The notes below the pieces were generated by a model. The model searched no databases and was not told the DNA's origin. It worked only from the letters and a program-made list of their open reading frames with translations. Shown here piece after piece: positions 1 through 11,099 of a DNA stretch of 64,000 nucleotides. The position numbers and the translations under genes are program-made. Origin of the DNA: Arachis hypogaea (taxonomy: Eukaryota; Streptophyta; Magnoliopsida; Fabales; Fabaceae); NCBI RefSeq assembly GCF_003086295.3, contig NC_092052.1:18258346-18322345 (forward strand). Direction: 5' to 3'. The stretch's first letter is position 1. Each line of letters starts with the position of its first letter.

Positions 1-329
1 GTGGACAGGGACAACTCACAAGTACCCTGGCCAGTGGGCTAGGTCATTTATGGGCTTGCCCAGCACAGTATATAAGGGGAGACGTCAGCTCTCCCCCCGA
101 GGTAGACACACACCTTACCTAATCTGGCTACCGTTTCGTACGGATACTGACTTGATCGTCGGAGTGTCCTTGCAGGTGGCCACCCCCCTCTTCATCCGTG
201 CAACCATCGGTTTCGCCAACCTCCAGCTCCAGACCAAGAATCCGTTCCGAGTCACTTCAGGGTCTCTCTCTCTCAACCCTTCACCATCACCCAACCCGTC
301 GAGCACCCGAGATCATCAGGTGTCGAACA
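1..329 (+). mobile_element. 3' part of a gypsy-like LTR
   Basis: The stretch has a TATA box (TATATAA, 69-75), then a GC-rich region and the motif GATCGTCGGAGTGTCCTTGC near 155-174. That motif resembles the R/U5 region of plant Ty3/gypsy LTRs of the Tat/Athila type. It ends in CGAACA at 324-329. No tRNA primer-binding site follows; an ATT microsatellite begins at once, so this is a solo LTR or a 3' LTR whose left part lies outside the window. The open frame at 50-403 runs through LTR and microsatellite and is not a gene. The family is inferred from motif memory. Confidence 0.55.

Positions 330-371
<42 letters not shown>
329..371. repeat. (ATT)n microsatellite
   Basis: About fourteen uninterrupted ATT units lie directly after the LTR end. 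Confidence 0.97.
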
Positions 372-1255
372 AAATTGCATTAATAGGCATATTAATACCC
401 TAGTAATAATAATTGATAGTTATTTTTAAAAAATGAGTTTTGCTAAAAGGTTATTAGTGTAGACAATAATATTAATGTTTCTTTTACACATTAATTTATT
501 TATGGAAAAATAAAATAAAATATAATTTTAACGCAATATAATATTTAAAGAAGTATAATGTAAAACTAATTAACAGTTGTCAAAATTCAATCCCTACATC
601 ACTCCAAAAGGAAATACATTGGTTTAAGAAAAAGAGATATTGGAATTAGGGTGTGGATTTAAATTTTGTAAAACTTTTTAAGAGGTATTTGTACTTTTTA
701 AAAGTATAAGTATTTTATTTTTTTAGTAAATTAAAAAAAGTTTGTACTTGCATTTACATTTCTTGAAAAATAGATATGTTTTTAAAAATATTTAAAGTGA
801 AGATAGTTTGTACTTATCAAAATTAAAAAATCTAATATAATTTATATATTAATTAATATTTAAATTTAATTTTTACATTAATATCTATTATAGTATTTTT
901 AAATTTTAAAAATTATTTTTTTAAACGTACTTGTTACTTGTATTTATTAAAAATTATTTTTAATTTAGTTTACTAAATATGAATACTATAACTTTAAAAA
1001 AATAACTTTTATAAGCAACTTCTGAAAAATAAAAATTTTATCAAACTAAACTTCAATGCTTGAAAAAAAGTGTCTTTTAAAAAATACATCTCCCATTTTT
1101 TTTAAAAAACAATACTATTTGTCAAATTTATTTTTTATCTTTTTCACACCTTTTATTTTTCAAATACATTTTTAATATTTAATTATCCAATTTTAATCCA
1201 CCATATGTTTCAAATTTAACATGTGGATTTTGTACATTCTTTTAACAACAATACA
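372..1255. other. AT-rich intergenic DNA, no gene seen
   Basis: Very AT-rich sequence with many homopolymer runs and stops in every frame. I see no domain, RNA gene or clear repeat boundary. Confidence 0.7.
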
Positions 1256-1791
1256 TAGGGTTGAGTATGGACAGCGGGTACCTAATTATCCGTCCGAACT
1301 CAAACCGAACCAATTAAATTGGTTCTAGAACCAACGGATAATCGGATTTTATTCGAACCAAACTAATACCTCTCTCTAGTAATTAGTTCGAGTAACAGTT
1401 CTGGAGACACAGAACCCGAACCAACCCGTGAACCTGTGTGTGTGCACGCGCGCGCGCGCCACGCCACTCCACTATATTTAATGTGTTTAAATTTTAATAT
1501 ATTTGGTATTTAACATGTTTGAATTATTTCTATTGATTTTACATGTTTATTGTACTTGAAAATTTTTAAGATAAAAATTTTGTTTTTTTTTTTATTTTTT
1601 TTTATGAATTTCTATTTCATCGGGTATCCAATTACCCAAACCAAACTAATCCGTTCTTAATCGGTTTGGTTTGGTTCAGGTACATACATAAAAAAACGTA
1701 AATCCAAACCAAACCGAACCAATTATAATTCAATTGGTTCAATTTTAATTTCACCCTAAATTCGAACCAACCCGATCCGTGCTCACTCCTA
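1256..1791. mobile_element. hAT-type MITE (536 bp)
   Basis: The element starts TAGGGTTGAGTATGGACAG and ends GATCCGTGCTCACTCCTA, which form imperfect terminal inverted repeats. Subterminal parts full of ACCGAACCAA and TTGGTTTGG motifs pair with each other. The flanks ACAATACA (1248-1255) and ATAATACA (1792-1799) match at 7 of 8 positions, fitting the 8-bp target duplication of hAT elements. A TG/CG alternating tract lies at 1435-1459. No transposase is present. Confidence 0.7.
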
Positions 1792-2524
1792 ATAATACAA
1801 TTACACAATGGTCCAATATTGTAGCGAGATGGATGGCGGTTCTAAAATGTGAGGAGGGAGAGTAACAACATTGGTGGCAGAGTTGTGATGGTGCACTACC
1901 AGCGATAGAAGTAGTAGTCTAGTTAACTATTTTATCTATTTATATAGAATAAAATTTCACCCTGGCCTCTGACCATTTACACATATGATAATTCACTCTA
2001 TTCCTAACGTAAAATACTATTGCAGCCACTAACCAATTAATCTATTAGACAATTTTCCATTTCTATTAGTCTTTCCATGAATTCTTAACGAAAGAATTCT
2101 ACGTGTCAGAGAATAAATTGGAAGGAATAATTTGACCCCTGTCATGTCATCAAAACGCCTGCATTTTAGGGAGAGAATGTTTACTATATCATCTTCTCTC
2201 ATCTTGAGCATAATTTTCAAATCCTAACTTTCTCCCACCTTAAGAAATTAAGAATCATGAGCTCAGAGCAATCTTCAACTACGAATCACTGTTCATGGAG
2301 GTGGAGTGAGTGATCGATGAATTCTGCAAAAGGTAAAAGCGAGACTTTGGCTATAGGGAGGGAAAAGAAGTTTGAAGACACTAGCTAGCTGCAATTGTTG
2401 AAAATATGTTATTCTCTTGGAATCTGGAACAAAACAAAAATCAAGTATATTTTTCTTTAGTTATAATTATTTTAAGTTAGGCCTCCTTTTTTTTTATCTT
2501 TTATATTATAAATTTTTTGGTTCT
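1792..2524. other. Intergenic DNA, no gene seen
   Basis: Short frames only, none with a recognisable domain. The minus frame at 2029-2220 looks random. Confidence 0.6.
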
Positions 2525-2725
2525 TTAAGGCTCTGTTTAGTTTGTCTATGTACTAAGACGTAGATATGAGACATAGATACTTGAGACATAGACATAAAAT
2601 ATTTGTGTTTGTGTATGATGTTTGGATATAAATATAATAGACATGACTGTAGTGTCTAATATTATGTTTAGTTATAAAAAACAAGAATACTATATAATTA
2701 AAAATGACCATTTTATCCTCATAAT
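2525..2725. repeat. Left arm of a MITE family with GTTTGGTTTGT-like end
   Basis: The arm begins CTCTGTTTAGTTTGTC, contains repeated GAGACATAGA words and ends near GACCATTTTATCC. The reverse complement of 4690-4905 has the same order of motifs (GTTTGGTTTGT, GAGACACA repeats, GACTATTTTACCC). Either the two are diverged inverted ends of one 2.4-kb element, or they are two separate insertions of one family. I see no target-site duplication that decides. Confidence 0.4.
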
Positions 2726-2946
2726 CTAAATTGAAAATTCAATAATTTTAAGGGAAAAAATAGACTAAAGCCCCAAATGACTCGAGGGTTTCTCCCCATC
2801 ACCCCTACCACCTCCCCCCCCCCCCAATCTCCCTTCTCCCTAGTTGGCCTCCTCCTTCTTTGCCATTCTGTGCAGTCCCCTTCTTCGTCGTCTTCTTCTT
2901 CGTCTTCGTCTTAATTGTGGCGAGTGTGTTTCAGTTAACCAGAGGG

Positions 2947-3409
2947 TAGGGGTGGCAAACAGGTTTAAACCCGCCGAGTTGACCCGCATAACCCGCCAAA
3001 ATGCGGGTCGAGCTAGAAATTTGAGACCGTCATACTTAAAAAGTCCGCCTAACCTACACCGCTTAAACCATGAGCTTTGGCGGGGCGGGGCAGACTTTCC
3101 CGGCAGGCCTAGTTCTTTTTTTGGCTAGGGGTGTTTTTGTAAAAAAAATTATTTATTATTATATTTATTACATATTTATAATTATAAAGACTTTAATGTT
3201 TGTGAATTTAGAAATTTTAATTTTTTTTATATCTTTAAAATTATAAATTTATTGAAATAGTTGTGAAATTATATACATTATTTAACATTTAATGGAAAGA
3301 AAAAGAAAGAGATTTGGCCTGCCAGCCTGCCATTAAGCGGGACGAGGGGAAGGTTTTAGGACCGCCTCCTTAGGCAGGACGGGGCGGGCTTCCCCATTTG
3401 CCATCCCTA
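2947..3409. mobile_element. hAT-type MITE (463 bp) with perfect 8-bp TSD
   Basis: Termini TAGGGGTGGCAAAC and TTTGCCATCCCTA are inverted repeats. The element is flanked by identical CCAGAGGG at 2939-2946 and 3410-3417, the 8-bp duplication expected of hAT transposition. Subterminal GC-rich CCCGCC and GGCGGG motifs pair. It has no coding capacity and splits a leader-like sequence that resumes at 3410. Confidence 0.9.
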
Positions 3410-3810
3410 CCAGAGGGTGTTCATAGAGCATTGCTCATCGATAGAAAGTGCCGTGTGTTGAATTACTGTCGAGGTACTCTGGAAGTGCCCCTCTGTTTCT
3501 TTATAACTCCACAAAGAGAAGACTCACTCTCCCATTCGCCACTCGCCCTGTCTGGCCCACTATTTTGCGGTAATTAGATTCGGTATTTGTTATTGTTTGT
3601 GTTGTGTGCGAATTAGTGAGAAAGTTATACGCAATCTTATCTACTCTTCATGTTTGATACTTACTGAACTTTGAAACATGGTGATGCTTTAATCATTGCA
3701 GCAGTTACAAGCAAGATACGAGGATGGCTGTATTTTGGGGGACTAGGGTTTTGGAGATTGTGAAAAAACATGATTTTGGAGGCCTCGTTTGTAAGAGAAA
3801 AAGCCTTTAA
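3410..3810 (+). pseudogene. 5' fragment of an unrecognised gene (leader, intron, first coding exon)
   Basis: A GC-richer leader-like stretch ends at a possible donor (3570-3571). A short intron follows to an acceptor at 3700-3701. The next exon carries an ATG at 3724 opening MAVFWGTRVLEIVKKHD, then FGGLV. A donor-like GTAAGA follows within GTTTGTAAGAG (about 3791); without splicing the frame stops at 3808-3810. Nothing downstream continues it. This looks like the start of a real gene, either truncated or captured between the diverged inverted arms at 2525-2725 and 4690-4905. The stretch 2780-2946, on the other side of the hAT MITE, may be the first part of its leader. I cannot name the parent gene from sequence alone. 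Confidence 0.4.
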
Positions 3811-4689
3811 ATTTTCTCATTAATATCTCAGAATTTTCAAATTCAAAAAAGACAAAAACTTAAAATTAATATCTAATGCAGTTTAAATTTCAAACTCAAA
3901 AATCCTTTTAGTCAAGATGAAAGAAACCTAAACTATGTACTTTTCATAAAATAATACGTTCCAAAATTGCTTGCTCCTCATACAATATAAATAATTTTCT
4001 TGCTGTTTGAAAATACAAGAAAGGCAACCAAACCATGTCAAATATTTTTGAGTTATTGGTTGAATCTCTATAGGCACTCCTCGTACCAACCCTTATAATA
4101 GTCAGATAATAGTTCCAAATATTAACTAAACAGCAATAAAGCCCACGAGTTACATGGATTAACTTCCAGAGTATAAATAAAGTTAACCTAATTTGCTCAT
4201 TATCCCACTTTAATCTCCAAAACAAAATTTAGCATTCACAATACTTCTATTCCCTTATTTGATTCACAACCTAACAATATTAGTTCCTCTATTCACCAAT
4301 GCTTTTTTCAAAACAAAATATTAAAATTCATGGTAACAGAAGGGAAGACAAAAGTTGAGAACTTGAGATAATAATAGAAAAAATTCTAAATGAGAATTTA
4401 ATGAAAATAAGAAAGGCGAGTCAATGCAAATGATCACTAGTCCCACAAGCTATAAACATAAGACTTCCAAAAAGACTATTGCCATAAAAAGCATCAGTTA
4501 TTAAATCAATTTTCTAAAAAAAAAAAAGAGAGGAATAGAATAATTTCAAACCTTTAGTGAAGTTTTTAAAAATAGAGGAGGATAAAGAAGCTCTACAAAA
4601 ATAGCCAGTAATGAAAAAGCTCCACAAAAGATTTCTAACTTGTTAAGATTTGTCAAAAGTAGAAAAAAAAGTTTGGAATTTGAACATTT
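3811..4689. other. AT-rich DNA, no gene seen
   Basis: No frame shows a recognisable domain. If the flanking arms belong to one element, this is its interior. Confidence 0.5.
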
Positions 4690-4905
4690 TAATAAGGGTA
4701 AAATAGTCCAAAAAATAATTAAGATCAATGTCCATCACTCTTCGTCTGTGTCTCATCATTTCATTGAGACATGAAATACGTGTATATTGTGTATGTCTGT
4801 GTGTAAGCGTGTCTTTCGTTATTTGTGTCTCACAAACCAAACAAAAGACACATTCCACCATGTATATGTCTTGGCCTGACGTACAAACCAAACAAAGTGT
4901 AATAG
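4690..4905. repeat. Right arm, inverted relative to 2525-2725
   Basis: It holds the reverse complement of the GTTTGGTTTGT-type terminus twice (CAAACCAAACAAA near 4833-4845 and 4885-4897), GAGACA words, and the AAAATAGTCC motif that pairs with GACCATTTT in the left arm. The match is clear in motif order but low in identity. Confidence 0.4.
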
Positions 4906-5371
4906 TGAGAGAGTAAAACTAACAAGGAGCTAATTGAGACATATAAATTCCTATCCATCTATTAAGGAGACTCATAAGCCTCTAACAATTTACTAGTGAG
5001 ACGATTCAACCAAAATAAGTCAGTGACCATATCCATTATAACATACAATTCAAATCATTATTTTGGAGATATGATATCTGCTGCTGGTTATCTTGTATTA
5101 GTTGCTGTTGTTTTGCTTGGTTGGCATTTATACTAATCCTTTTAAGTATCTTCACTAAATCTTTGAAGTTAACAAAGTCTATATCTAACTTAGGAAACCT
5201 GTGTACTTTGCCATCAATGTAATTAAAGAACATCATCTTCATCTCCTTCAAACCATCCTCCATGATGAAAAATCGACACAATTTCATAAGATATCTGCAA
5301 CAAAAAATACTAAAACTGACTCAACATAATTTTTGCAGCAACAACTCATACTTGAACAATTATTTTAAAAA
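4906..5371. other. Intergenic DNA, no gene seen
   Basis: The minus frame at 5036-5287 encodes an Asn/Gln-rich peptide with no family I recognise and no gene structure around it. Confidence 0.5.
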
Positions 5372-5924
5372 GGGTAAAGTACTAAATTGGTCCTCTATGT
5401 TTGGGCGTAATTTTGTTTTGATCCTTAAAGTTTAAAGTGTCCTATTTGAATCCAAAAATATTTCATTTAGCATCAATTTAGTCCCATAGTGAGGTCAAAG
5501 TTAAATAATTAACGAAATGTCCTACATAACAACAGTACAAGAACAAAATCAATAATCTGGAGAACATGTACAAGCTCTAGAGGCACACAATCAACTGTTG
5601 ATGCATCAATACATCTATTTATTATTTTTCCTATAATATAAATAAAATATTTTCTATAGAACTAAAGAGAATGATAAATAAATGTATTGATGCATCAACG
5701 GTTGATTTTGTGCCTCTGGAGCTTGTACTTGTTCTCCAGATTATCAATTTTATTCTTGTACTGTTGTTATGTAGGACATTCCGTTAATTATTTAAGTTTG
5801 ACCTCACTGTGGGACTAAATTGATACTAAATGAAACTTTTTTGGATTCAAATAGGACACTTTAAACCTTAAAGACTAAAATAGAATTACGCCCAAACATA
5901 GGGGACCAATTTAGTACTTTATCC
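5372..5924. mobile_element. Mutator-type foldback MITE (553 bp, arms about 250 bp)
   Basis: The left arm starts GGGTAAAGTACTAAATTGG and the right arm ends CCAATTTAGTACTTTATCC. The arms pair over roughly 250 bp each with few mismatches, leaving a short AT-rich loop near 5630-5670. Flanks are identical TTTTAAAAA at 5363-5371 and 5925-5933, a 9-bp duplication typical of Mutator-like elements; its simple composition lowers its weight. It shares termini and a GCCTCT(G/A)GAG internal motif with 21665-22199. A read-through transcript would form a long hairpin. Confidence 0.85.
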
Positions 5925-6913
5925 TTTTAAAAATAATCAATTTACACTTACTACTAACTAAACAAGATTCTAGTATTAACTAATACTACATTACTAACTA
6001 ATTTAATTGAGTAATTTTTGTGACCTAAATATTGCTGAACAGACAATACCCAAAAAAATTTAGTCCATTATTAAAAGTTAGAACAAATTAACCATTAAAA
6101 TTCACGTGTAATAGAAACCGAGACAATGCAATACAAAAGCACAAGTTCAATCACATAGAGCACAATTTTAATCACATAGAAATAGAACTTACTATTGCTA
6201 GTGTCTCTGTGCACTGCGACACCACTACCAAGTGAACATCGTCACTTTTCCGTCACGTCTTCAGTCACTGTCTCTATCTTCATGGCAATGCTATGATCCA
6301 AGCGTGTTTTGCTTATGATTTTTCGTAATTGTGAGTGAGAAGAGAAGAGAAAAATGAAAAAATTTTGTGCTTGGAAGGGAGGTTAACATTCACAAGTTGA
6401 AATAAACCATTTCATCTTTGTCCCAAAATGCATGTATTTTGATGAGTGCACAGGGGATAATGTGTCCTATCAAATGATATATTGACATTTTGACAATACA
6501 CGTAGAATTCTTTCATGAAGAATTCACAAAGAAACTAACAGAGGAAGCAAATTGTCTAAGAGATCAATTGGTTCAGAGCCACAATAATTTTATTTTTGTA
6601 AGGAGGCAGATTGTCATATATATAAATTATCACAAACCAAAATGGGATTTTACTCATTTGTATACGATGAAAAAAAGATGGATGAGCATAATTGTAATTT
6701 TGATGACACAACTCTCTCTCACCCTCTTTCTCTTTTCTATCCGTACTTGCCTACTTGGGATAAAAGTTTTGGAGAGAACTCACGTACTATTTTATTTTAT
6801 AATATTCTAACTCTTTTTTATTATTTTTCTTTTCTCATTTTTTCTTTTCTTATTTTCTTTTCAACCAAATAAGGCCTAAATGACAGAACTAGCAAGACTT
6901 AATTCTGTATAAA
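5925..6913. other. Intergenic DNA, no gene seen
   Basis: Only low-complexity or random-looking frames, including overlapping plus frames near 6490-6872. Confidence 0.6.
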
Positions 6914-7079
6914 TGCATATGGACTTTTTTTTGTTAACAAGCAGGGCCTAGGCCTAAAGAACAAGAAAAATTACAAGGTTAGAATTTTTCAGGGTACAGG
7001 AACTCCATTTTGATCATCAGATATCTGATACACTAATTCAAGGAGAGGTGTATCTAAAAACATAAAACCTATATTTAGT

Positions 7080-10000
7080 TTTAAACTCTCCTTCGCCAAC
7101 CAATTGGCGCAACTATTTCCTTCTCTGAATATATGCTGGATCCTAATCTCTCAAGGTCTATTTTTGAGTTGTAGGATATCACGAAGGAGAAGGTTATGAG
7201 TCATCCATTCTTCTTCCACTCTTTTGATATATTCATAAGCTTCTTTAGAGTCTATTTCAATTATCATTCTTCTCATACCTAGGTCCCAGGCCATCTTCAT
7301 GCCATGAAAAACTCCCCATAGCTCCGCCATTGTTGCATCCCCTCTCTCTTTTGTCCTGACTATGAATCCTTTTATCCATTCTCCCTTGTGATTTCTTAGT
7401 AACCCACCACATTCTACTTCTTCTTGTTCTTGCTTCACTGCCCCATAAACATTGAGTTTTACCCATCCTTGGTCGGGTGACTTCCACTTTACAAGTACAA
7501 TGTACCACCGTTCATTAGATACAAGCTTTCATTTTTCAAAGGCTTCCTAATTCCGTCTAATTTAGTCCATTATCACTTTAACAACATTAAAAGGTTTGGT
7601 GAAAGGAGGTTGAGAGTGTACTTCTTTATTTCTCTAAAACCATATCCACCAGCATGTTATGATGAATTTCTTTCTCCAATCAACCTGACTGTTTCTTCCA
7701 AGGTTACTCCTTAGATTCAAATTGAGCCATTCCTCAAAGCTTGCTGAAAAGAACTTGGTAATAGTACTTAGTAGAATTAGTTGAGCCCATAGCCACGAGG
7801 TTTTTAGACAATCCCTTAAAGCATGAATTGTTATTTCTTCTTCTGCATTACATATAGGACAAGTCAGCTCTATTCATAATATTCTCACTTTTCTCGTTGC
7901 TATGAATAAGTGTTGGTGAGCCTTCTCCAAATGAAAACTTTTAGTTTCTCCTGTCCCTTCCATTTCCATATTTTTTCTCAAAACGCCTTTTTTCCTGTAC
8001 TTATCTGATTGGTTAATAACTTATACGCTAATGCTACTGAAAGTTTGCCATCTGTTGAGAGATTCTAGCACACCTTGTCCCTTCTTTTTTCTTCTTTTGG
8101 TGGTGCAATTCCATTAATTTTGTCCAAAGTGGTTGGATTAAAGAAGTTCTAAAGGAGTTCTTGGTTCCAGCTGTGATCCTCTTTGGTGAATTCTACCATT
8201 GTGCATTCCAATAAATGTGTTGAAATTGGATTGGTGGCTAATACTTCTAGTGTTCTCTCATCCTTCCAAGCCCAAGGATCCTTCCAGAATTTTGCTGCTT
8301 TGCCATCACCTAGCATCTATGTTGTGTTATTAGTGAAAGTACTCTAGCTTTTATTCAGTTCTTTCCAAAATGAGGAGTCAGTACTCTTAGCTGTGACTCC
8401 ACCTCTTCCTATTTGACTTCGGTCATATTTATGGTTCAAGACCTGTACCCATAAAGAGTCAAGTTTCGTGCAAATCTTCAAAATAACTTTGAGTATAAAA
8501 GCTTCGTTGACTAACTGAAGATTCTTGAATCCCATTCCTCCTTGGAGTTTAGGCTTACAAAGGGTTTCCCAACTTAACTGGTGGATGCATCTCTGATTGC
8601 TTGTTTCTCCCAAACAAATTTTCTTTGTACTTTTTCTATTTCTGTACAAATATCTCAAGAAATTTTGTAGTTCTGCATTTCAAAATTAGCCATCGTGCTT
8701 AGAACCAATTTTACTAAGGTTAATCTTCCAGTTAGGGACAAACTTTGTGACTTCCACCCTTTCAACTTGTTTTGCATCCTATCAAGCACATTTTTAAACT
8801 TTTCTTTCCCTTTCCTTTGATTTGTTATCATTGCACCTAAATACCTTTCCAAGCAGGTATTTTCTTTATATTTAATTTTATTAGTAATTTTCCTCCTTGT
8901 TGTTTCCTATACATTTTTAGAGAAGACTACTACCATTTTGCTTGAACTAATTTTCAGCCCAGAGACTTTGCAGAATTCTTTTAACACCGTACTCACAATC
9001 CTCATCTATTCCTCCATAGCTTCAACATAAACTAGATGGTCATCAGCAAAGAGTAAGTGCGATATTTGTGGCCCATGTTTGCCTATTTTAAGGGGATTCT
9101 ATCGTTCCACTTCGATGCTATTCTCTATAATTTGCGACAACTTCTTCATGGCTATCACAAAGAGATAAGGCGAGATGGGGTTGCTTTGTCTGATACCATG
9201 AGTTGGGTGAAAAGTCTCAGTCATCCCTCCGTTCTAAAGAACATTATAAGTTGCTGAGGTGTCACACCCCATTACCAGCTTGATCAAATCATCAGGTATA
9301 TCAAATTCTTCTAAGCATCTCTGCAAAAAAAAAAACTCTATCTTAGTCTATCATAAGCTTTTTCAAAATCAAATTTTACTGTCATGAAGCATTTCTTTCC
9401 CTTCATCCTCAGCATTATGTGATCAATTTCCTTGGCTATGATAATATTATCCTAAATTATCTTCTTTGGCACGAAACTTGCTTGATAGGGAGAAATTATA
9501 TTTTTCAATGATGGTTTAAGCCTTTCCACTATATCTTTATCACACACTTATAGCTTACATTGCATAATGCTATAGGTCAAAATTGGTTAATAAATTCTGG
9601 GTTTCAAACTTTTGGAATTAAAGCTAGGAGGCTAGGGTGTGATTATATTCTGCCACTTCACTAGGTTCCTTCCGCACTTGTAAGATGTGTTGATTGAGAT
9701 TTTGGTGAATGACGTCCCAGTTTTCTTTGTAAAAGAGGCTGAAAAACCATCCACTCCGAGCGCCTTCAAATATCTAATACCAAACACAACCTTTCTAATC
9801 TCTAGCAACGTTGGGGGATTGCTCATATTAATTCTGGTTTGTGAATCTAATGGTGGATAAGTTCTAAATGTTTGACGTTTAGAAGAGTTGGCTCTTTCCT
9901 CTTTGTACAAATTCTTGAAAAAATCCACTGCTAGAGATTGGAGGGCAATCAATTCCTTAACTCACGAGCCATCTTGATGTCTCAGCTTAACAACCTTATT

Positions 10001-11091
10001 CCTCCTTCTTCTAAGGATAGTTTTAGTATGGAAGTATTTAGTGTTATGATCTCCATCTACTATCCAACTGTCCCTGTCTTTCTGCATCAACATCACCTCT
10101 TCTCTATCTAGAATAGTCTCCAATTCCTTCCTTAATTCTTTTTCTAGATTATCAAGAAATGGGTTTCGACCATAAGATTGTGATCATTGGATTTCACTTA
10201 TTCTATTTAGCAACCTTCTCTTCTGCCTTCTCACATGTCCAAATGTGACTTTGTTCCAATATTTTAGGCGTTTGGGGAGATGATTCAAAGCTGAACCTAG
10301 ACTGGCATTCCCCCTCTAATTCTCTTCCATAACACCCTTGAATTTTGGATAAAGAGTTCACATTGCTTCTAGTCTAAAGGACTTATTGACAGATTGCTAG
10401 CTCAATGATTTTAAAGTGATTATCAAAGGATGGTGGTTTGAGTTTGTTCTAGTTAACACATCCACCTTAACTTCTTCAAATCTGATTCTCTATGATGCAT
10501 TTGATAGAGCTCTATCTAGACGCTTGAATATCCTCTCTAAACCGTCTCATTTAGGTCCCCCGCCATGTGAATTTCGAGCCATAATACCATAAGTCAATGA
10601 GAGAACAGCTATTAATCCACTCTCTGAATCTCTTACAAGCATGCTCTTCCACCTTCCCTCCTCTTTTTTCTCATATTACCAGCTATGTTTTACAGCTCTC
10701 TCCAAGTTTGTATTCTATTCTTTTCCTGTGGGATAACATAGATTGTTGTAAAAAAAAACTCCAAGTTGACTATCTTCTTGAATTTGTATATAAACATACT
10801 GTGTTTTAGAGGTGATGAAATTAATTGTTAGGTCTAGATCTTTTCAAAGAATCCATATTCCACCACTAAAACTGCATGCCTTTTCAGTATGGAAAAAGGA
10901 AATCCTAGTCTGCTGACAACAGTTCTTGCATTGTTACCACTATATCGAGTTTCTAGTAGCACTATAATCTTAGGATTATAAATCCTTACCATTTCTTTAA
11001 GGGAGTGTCCAAAGGCGAAGCTAGCAGCTCTCTGCAATTCCAGGTCATAACAATCATCCGGATAAAAGGTAAAAGACACACCACACTCCAT
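7080..11091 (-). pseudogene. LINE ORF2 remnant (endonuclease, RT, zf-RVT, RNase H)
   Basis: From the 5' end, the endonuclease starts near 11091 (SLKEMVRIYNPKIIVLLETR). The RT begins at 9952-9632 (EIRKVVFGIRYLKALGVDGF). A GIRQSNPISPYLFV-type motif lies near 9130-9200 and the catalytic FADD is at 9039-9050. The RT thumb (YLGAMI, KLKGWKSQSLSLTGRLTLVK) is at 8852-8655. The zf-RVT CPICNAEEE sequence is near 7840-7870. RNase H covers 7508-7080. Many stops and frameshifts separate these blocks. In RNase H the first catalytic Asp is Tyr (LNVYGA instead of LNVDGA, near 7440-7460), so the enzyme would be dead even if the frames were joined. The mobilising function is lost; this is a relic. Confidence 0.9.
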
Positions 11092-11099
11092 ATTATGGG

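Noticed and set aside
50..403. 117-codon open frame at the window start
   Set aside because: It runs through an LTR and an ATT microsatellite, giving a poly-Tyr tail. No gene structure.
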